From Halorussus halobius (GTDB lineage Archaea > Halobacteriota > Halobacteria > Halobacteriales > Haladaptataceae), in contig NZ_SBIU01000007.1 in NCBI RefSeq assembly GCF_004765805.1, positions 1 to 64,000 of the forward strand: 64,000 nucleotides of DNA, written 5' to 3'. Position numbers and translations under genes: made by a program. Positions 59,723 to 64,000 of this stretch are shown here, one piece after another; within the stretch, counting starts at the first letter, position 1; each line of letters begins with the position of its first letter. The notes beneath the pieces are model-generated. The model made no database searches and was not told where the DNA came from. It saw only the letters and a program-made list of their open reading frames with translations.

Positions 59723-60103
59723 CATTGGATTTGGCTGATTTTCCTCACCATTCAGATTTTGTGCGCATTGTACATTATGTAGATTGTGTAGCAAGCCATC
59801 TGCTTGCAGTCTCGCGATTATTCTCGGAACCGGGTCCGAACGGCGGTCGCGGTTTTGGTATAGCGGTATATGATTTATACCGTTGGCCAAATCCGAATTT
59901 CGGGGGATAGAACCTCTCTATCATAGGAAAAATGGTTATGAGACTTCTGTCACCGGTGGTCCTGATTACGCCGGTAATCACGACCACTTTGAAGTACCCC
60001 GGCGCCGTCGGTGAAGCACGAATGCTGCAACCGCCTCACGACGACGCTTCCCCCAGGGTAGAGGACCCGAGACCGGGGCTGCAGGACGGTGGAGGGCCGG
60101 TGA
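59723..60103. other. Intergenic region with a further centromere-like repeat
   Basis: No gene is seen. A TACATTATGTAGATTGTGTAG word at 59770-59790 repeats the upstream centromere motif, so the par operon is flanked on both sides. An inverted repeat GGTATA ... TATACC lies at 59857-59881, and a purine-rich run precedes the recombinase gene. Confidence 0.5.
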
Positions 60104-61336
60104 ATGCCTGACCGAGCGCTTTCGACGCCGCTCGACGACAGCTTCGAGCGCTACCTCCAAGACAAGGGGAAAGGCCGGGGCGGCGGCGGTGGGAACTATC
60201 GACGTAACGCTGCACGCGAGCTCGAACGGTTCGCCGAGTGGGCCGCCGGCGACCGCGGCGCCGACGACTGGACCGGGATCGCCGACGACGTCGGCCGCGA
60301 GCCGACCTTCGACGATCTCGACGAACGCGTGTTCCGGGAGTACGCCCGACATCTCGGTGGAGATCGGGGACTCAAGCAGAACACAGTACAAACCTATTAC
60401 CGCTATATCTCTGCGTGGTGTGGCTGGTGCGTCAACGAGGGATATCTTGAGGCCCACTACGCGCAGCGAGCGAGTGCGATGGCGCCGCTGCCGGAGGACG
60501 ACGGTCGCAAGCCCGGCGACCAGCAGGCCTGGACGTCCGAACAGCGCCACGCCCTCACCCGTCACGTCGACGAACGGGCCCGCGACGCCGTCGAGGCGTA
60601 CACGACACTCCCGGAGGATACTGATCCCCTCGACAAGCAGCGAGCACGCTACGCGGCGTTGAAGGCGGCTCGTGACCGGGCGCTGGTGTTTGTCCTCGCG
60701 TACACCGCCGTCCGCGTTGGCGAACTCCTCCGCGATCCGAACGACCCGCGCCGGCGCGGCGTCCGCTGGGAGGACCTCTCCGTCGACGACGGGAGTATGG
60801 ACGTCTACCGGAAGAAACAGCAATGGGATGCCGCGAGCCTTCCCGATCCGGTGATCTCGCCGTTGCGAAGCTATCGCCAGTTGATGGACCCACCAACGGA
60901 GCGCTGGCCGGTGTTTCCGACGTTCGACCAACGGACGCTCGCAGGGCTCGTCCGGGAAAACCTCGCCGAACGAGGGGAACGCCCAGAAGCAATCATTGAA
61001 CGCCGTGCGGAGTACGCTCGCGACCTGCTGCTGGCGCTCGATGAGGACATTCGGCCGCCGTCGATCACGACGGACGGCGCACGGTCGATTCTCCAACGAC
61101 TCTCGGAGGCCGCGGAGATCGACATCGACCATCCGAAACACGATTATCTTGCTCCGCACGGTGGCCGTCGTGGCATGGGCGAGGTTCTGGTCCGGGCATT
61201 CGGATATACTGTGGCGGCCCGATATCTCGATAATTCTGAGGAGATGGTTCGTGAGCGGTACTCGCATATCGAGGCTGGTGAGTTAGGTGATGTCGCTACT
61301 GAGGCCCTTGAGGAGATCGATAGTGTACCGCAGTAA
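60104..61336 (+). CDS. Tyrosine recombinase (XerC/D-like integrase)
   Basis: A 410-residue phage-integrase-type recombinase. An N-terminal SAM-like core-binding domain (REYARHLGGDRGLKQNTVQT, YYRYISAWCGWCVNEG) is followed by the catalytic domain. VLAYTAVRVGELLRDP holds the first Arg, HGGRRGMGE the His and second Arg, and RERYSHIEAG the nucleophilic Tyr. The second-box position that is His in XerC/D (LGHS) reads LDNS here. It may resolve dimers of this replicon or integrate it. No att site is identified. The GTG/ATG context has GGGCCGGTGA upstream of 60104. Confidence 0.85.
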   Translation: MPDRALSTPLDDSFERYLQDKGKGRGGGGGNYRRNAARELERFAEWAAGDRGADDWTGIADDVGREPTFDDLDERVFREYARHLGGDRGLKQNTVQTYYRYISAWCGWCVNEGYLEAHYAQRASAMAPLPEDDGRKPGDQQAWTSEQRHALTRHVDERARDAVEAYTTLPEDTDPLDKQRARYAALKAARDRALVFVLAYTAVRVGELLRDPNDPRRRGVRWEDLSVDDGSMDVYRKKQQWDAASLPDPVISPLRSYRQLMDPPTERWPVFPTFDQRTLAGLVRENLAERGERPEAIIERRAEYARDLLLALDEDIRPPSITTDGARSILQRLSEAAEIDIDHPKHDYLAPHGGRRGMGEVLVRAFGYTVAARYLDNSEEMVRERYSHIEAGELGDVATEALEEIDSVPQ

Positions 61337-61369
61337 CTTATTTCGAGTGAGAGGGGTAGACCGTCGCGT

Positions 61370-62023
61370 TCACACCGCGTCGACGGTGAACAGCGAGTCG
61401 TCGCTGAGGACGACCTGTACCCGGCGGTGCCAGGCGTCAGCGAAAGCCTCTCGTTGCTGGTCAGTTGCCGATTCGTCGAGAATCCCTTGGAGGTTCCCGA
61501 TTGCGGGTCCACCGTCAGGAACGTCGCTGACGTGGTAGGTCACTTCGACGGTCTCGTCCGTGTCGGTTCGCCGGAACCGGAACGTCGGGTCCGCCGTGTC
61601 CGGGTCGAACGCGTCGAAGCGCAGGAGGTCGCGGCGGCCGCCATAGCCGCCGGCGAGCCCGCTGAATCCGTCATCGCCGGTCGCGCCAGTCACGTACGAG
61701 ATGATGCGGCTCATCACGCCGTACGCGGCATCGTCCTGCGGGCCGGCCGTCTGGACCTCGATTTCGCTCCGGACTGGATAGTCGTCGGGATACAGGGCGT
61801 CGAGCCCGAGCTGGACGATCCGATAGGCACCCGAGGCTGTCGGACAGGAGTGTCCGGCTTCTTTCACCGCGTCCCGGTAGGTGACGACGAACGGCTCGCC
61901 CGGTTCGAGGACGCCGAGGGCCTCCGCGACGGGGTCGCGGATTTCGATCGGGTCGGCGTCGTAGTCGACCTGCCAATTGGTTCTCGTCTGGGTCGTGTCA
62001 GTCGCAGTCGAATTCGATGTCAT
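61370..62023 (-). CDS. FmdE-like protein associated with metal ATPase
   Basis: A 217-residue protein. EPFVVTYRDAVKEAGHSCPT then SGAYRIVQLGLDALYP and RSEIEVQTAGPQDDAAYGVM recall the FmdE family (Gly-His-x-Cys-Pro then a LG-x-x-AL helix). The GHSC motif may bind metal. It is transcribed with the CPG-type P-type ATPase (gap 28 bp), so a metal-handling or chaperone role is likely. The family match is moderate. Confidence 0.6.
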   Translation of the reverse strand: MTSNSTATDTTQTRTNWQVDYDADPIEIRDPVAEALGVLEPGEPFVVTYRDAVKEAGHSCPTASGAYRIVQLGLDALYPDDYPVRSEIEVQTAGPQDDAAYGVMSRIISYVTGATGDDGFSGLAGGYGGRRDLLRFDAFDPDTADPTFRFRRTDTDETVEVTYHVSDVPDGGPAIGNLQGILDESATDQQREAFADAWHRRVQVVLSDDSLFTVDAV

Positions 62024-62051
62024 GAGTTGTGGTTGTGATCGTGTCTCGTGG

Positions 62052-63971
62052 TCAGTAGCGGAGCAGTCGCATCCCGTTGAGGATGACGAGGAGGACGCTG
62101 GCCTCGTGGACCAGCATTCCCGACGCGAGGGTGACGTAGCTGGTGAGCACGCCCGCGAGGAGGACGGTCACGGTCAGCACCGCGAGCCCGACGTTCTCGA
62201 GGACGTTCCAGCGCGTCGCCTTGCTGAGTTTGACCGCGTACGGGATGCGTTCGAGGTCGTCGGCCATCAACGCCATGTCAGCCGTTTCGATAGCGGTGTC
62301 CGTTCCCGCAGCACCCATCGCGATGCCGACATCGGCAGTGGCCAGCGATGGCGCGTCGTTGATGCCGTCGCCGACCATCGCGACGACGTGGCCGTCGGCC
62401 TGGTAGCCCTCGATGACGGACTGCTTGTCCTCGGGGAGGAGTTCGGCACGGTACTCGTCGATACCGACCTCCTCGGCAACGGCAGCGGCCGTCCGCTCGT
62501 TGTCGCCGGTGAGCATCACCGTCTCGATGCCAGCGTCTTGGAGCGCCGCGACGACCCCAGGAGCGGCCTCCCGGAGCTCGTCCCGCATCGCAATCGCGCC
62601 GATGATGTCCCCGTCCCGAACGACGTGGACGACTGTCTCGCCGCGCCCCTCACGCTCGCGGACGTAGTCGGCGACCCGATCGGGGACATCGACGTCGCGG
62701 TCGTCCAGCAGCGCGCGGTTGCCGACGACGACTTCCTGGCCATCGGCATGGGCGATGACGCCCTTGCCGGCGACCACGTCGAAGTCGTCGGGATCGGGGA
62801 CCGACCTGCGCCCCACGTCCGTATCGTCCGCTTGGGCGACCGTCGCTCCACCGTCCGTCGCAGCCGTCTGGCGTTCGCGGGCCATGTCGACGATGGCGTC
62901 CGCGAGGTGGTGTTCGCTCTTCTTCTCGGCGGTCGCTGCGAGCGAGAGGACGTCGGCGGCGGCGACGCCGAACCCCTCGATACCGGAGACGGTGGTCTCG
63001 CCCTTCGTGAGCGTCCCCGTCTTGTCGAAGGCGACGAGATCGATCTTGCCGGCGCGTTCGAGGTGTTCGCCGCCCTTCATCAGCACGCCCGACCGGGCGG
63101 CGTTACCGATGGCCGAGACGATGCTGACCGGTGGCCCGATGACCAGCGCGCCCGGACAGCCGATGACCAGCAGCGTCAGCGACAGGATCGCGTTCTGCGT
63201 GACCGCGTACGCGCCGATAGCCAGGGCAATGACGGCCGGCGTGTAGTACTTCGCGAACCGGTCGATGAGACTCTCCGTGGGCGACTGAGCCTCCTGGGCC
63301 TCCTCGACGCGACGGATGATCCGTTCGAGAGTCGTATCCGATCCCGCTCCCGTCGTCCGGATTTCTAGCGCGCCCTCCTGGTTGACCGTCCCGGCGTACA
63401 CCTCGTCGCTGTCGGCCTTGTGGACGGGCGCGCTCTCGCCGGTGACCGGCGCCTGGTTGACTGCGCTCTCGCCGTCGACGACGGTTCCGTCGACCGGGAT
63501 CTTCCCGCCCGGCTTTACGACGACGACTTCGCCCTCTTCGACATCGCGGGCGGAGACCTTTTGGAGTGTCCCGTCGCGACGGACGGTCGCCGTGTCGGGC
63601 GTCATCTCCAGTAGCTCCTGAAGTGCCGTCCGGGTCTTCCGCATCGTCCGGCCTTCGAGGTAGCTGCCAAGGCTGAACAGGAAGACGACGGCGGCGGCTT
63701 CCCAGTACTCCCCGATGACGATAGCACCGATGGCGGCCAGCGTCACCAGCGTCTTGATGCCGAGCGTCCGGTTGGTGACCTCGTGGTAAGCGGTCTTGGC
63801 GATGTCGTAGCCACCCACGACCGTCGCGAGGACGAGGATGGCGGCGCTTGCCATCTCGAAACTCGTGAGGTAGCCGAGACTCCAGCCACCGCCGTACAGC
63901 AGGCCGCTTGTCGCCGTGACGATGGCCTTCCGGTGGTTCCGGTAGTACTGCGTGATCGATTGTTTGTTCAT
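62052..63971 (-). CDS. P1B-type ATPase with CPG metal motif
   Basis: A 639-residue metal ATPase without an N-terminal HMA domain. It starts with membrane helices. TGES, DKTGT (Asp316), GDGIND and the usual order are present. The metal motif is IGCPGALVIGPP (Cys-Pro-Gly at 272-274), replacing CPC, and the nucleotide-domain HP motif reads SEHH (352-355) rather than SEHP. Such CPG forms belong to Zn/Cd-type relatives but with altered metal coordination. It is followed by an FmdE-like gene on the same strand. The start MNKQSITQY at 63971 fits, though the 5' region lies at the window edge. Confidence 0.9.
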   Translation of the reverse strand: MNKQSITQYYRNHRKAIVTATSGLLYGGGWSLGYLTSFEMASAAILVLATVVGGYDIAKTAYHEVTNRTLGIKTLVTLAAIGAIVIGEYWEAAAVVFLFSLGSYLEGRTMRKTRTALQELLEMTPDTATVRRDGTLQKVSARDVEEGEVVVVKPGGKIPVDGTVVDGESAVNQAPVTGESAPVHKADSDEVYAGTVNQEGALEIRTTGAGSDTTLERIIRRVEEAQEAQSPTESLIDRFAKYYTPAVIALAIGAYAVTQNAILSLTLLVIGCPGALVIGPPVSIVSAIGNAARSGVLMKGGEHLERAGKIDLVAFDKTGTLTKGETTVSGIEGFGVAAADVLSLAATAEKKSEHHLADAIVDMARERQTAATDGGATVAQADDTDVGRRSVPDPDDFDVVAGKGVIAHADGQEVVVGNRALLDDRDVDVPDRVADYVREREGRGETVVHVVRDGDIIGAIAMRDELREAAPGVVAALQDAGIETVMLTGDNERTAAAVAEEVGIDEYRAELLPEDKQSVIEGYQADGHVVAMVGDGINDAPSLATADVGIAMGAAGTDTAIETADMALMADDLERIPYAVKLSKATRWNVLENVGLAVLTVTVLLAGVLTSYVTLASGMLVHEASVLLVILNGMRLLRY

Positions 63972-64000
63972 AGTGTTAGGCGGGCTGGGGAGTGTACCCC

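Noticed and set aside
1..64000. tRNA, rRNA or complete insertion sequences
   Set aside because: I saw no cloverleaf-type sequence, rRNA segment or transposase reading frame in the window. A short frame near 35560 may be a remnant but cannot be assigned.

Overview
The window looks like part of a plasmid, megaplasmid or large integrated element of a haloarchaeon (class Halobacteria). The proteins are strongly acidic and most of the DNA is G+C rich. The basal machinery is archaeal: TFB, two Orc1/Cdc6-type proteins, a Bat-type HTH regulator and archaeal-type TGT enzymes. Plasmid functions are present: Orc plus origin-like repeats, ParA plus a partner and centromere-like repeats, a tyrosine recombinase, toxin-antitoxin pairs and an ArdC-like antirestriction protein.

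Layout. (1) 1-8.9 kb is accessory: an OB-fold protein, a low-G+C Schlafen/AlbA_2 pair, TFB and a TFB fragment, a DUF7342/TumE-like toxin-antitoxin pair, and small haloarchaeal proteins. (2) 9.0-12.2 kb is a Bat-type regulator and a CPC-type metal P-type ATPase. (3) 12.3-21.8 kb is a run of small plasmid genes with a Mrr-type nuclease, two DUF6166-like proteins and a Mom-like GNAT in a tightly overlapping operon. (4) 21.8-28.9 kb is a metal and redox block: peroxiredoxin, HxlR regulator, mercuric reductase, NikR, NicO-type Ni/Co transporter, ArsR-type regulator, a second P-type ATPase (YPC motif) and an HMA chaperone. (5) 29-35.5 kb holds more small plasmid genes, an ArdC-like protein, a nucleotidyltransferase toxin-antitoxin pair, a SWIM-finger protein and a frameshifted gene. 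(6) 35.5-39.4 kb is the replication region, with two Orc genes and inverted repeats. (7) 39.4-56.7 kb is the most striking part (below). (8) 56.9-61.3 kb carries an orphan antitoxin-like gene, the par locus and a recombinase. (9) 61.4-64 kb is a third metal P-type ATPase (CPG motif) and a partner gene.

The 39.4-56.7 kb island joins two machineries. A leftward operon encodes a small membrane protein, a PglZ-domain protein, a helix-rich protein, a 106-residue protein, a BrxC-like giant ATPase and a HerA-like ATPase. That is a BREX-like core without a visible PglX methyltransferase. Next to it lie queD-queE-queC, which make the 7-deazaguanine precursor preQ0, and a rightward operon with two tRNA-guanine-transglycosylase-like (DpdA-like) proteins. 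One of these is fused to an ArcS-like PCS-xx-KPYS domain. A DUF6884-like protein and a GHKL ATPase complete the operon. The simplest reading is an archaeal defence system that marks DNA with a 7-deazaguanine base instead of methylating it. This is inferred from sequence and untested.

Two interspersed sequence families run through the accessory regions. One is about 41 bp with inverted ends TTAACCAAC / GTTGGTTAA (seven copies), just upstream of small genes. The other is a leader hairpin with a conserved G-rich loop (about 13 copies), directly upstream of start codons. They suggest a plasmid-wide regulon or a shared cassette organisation.
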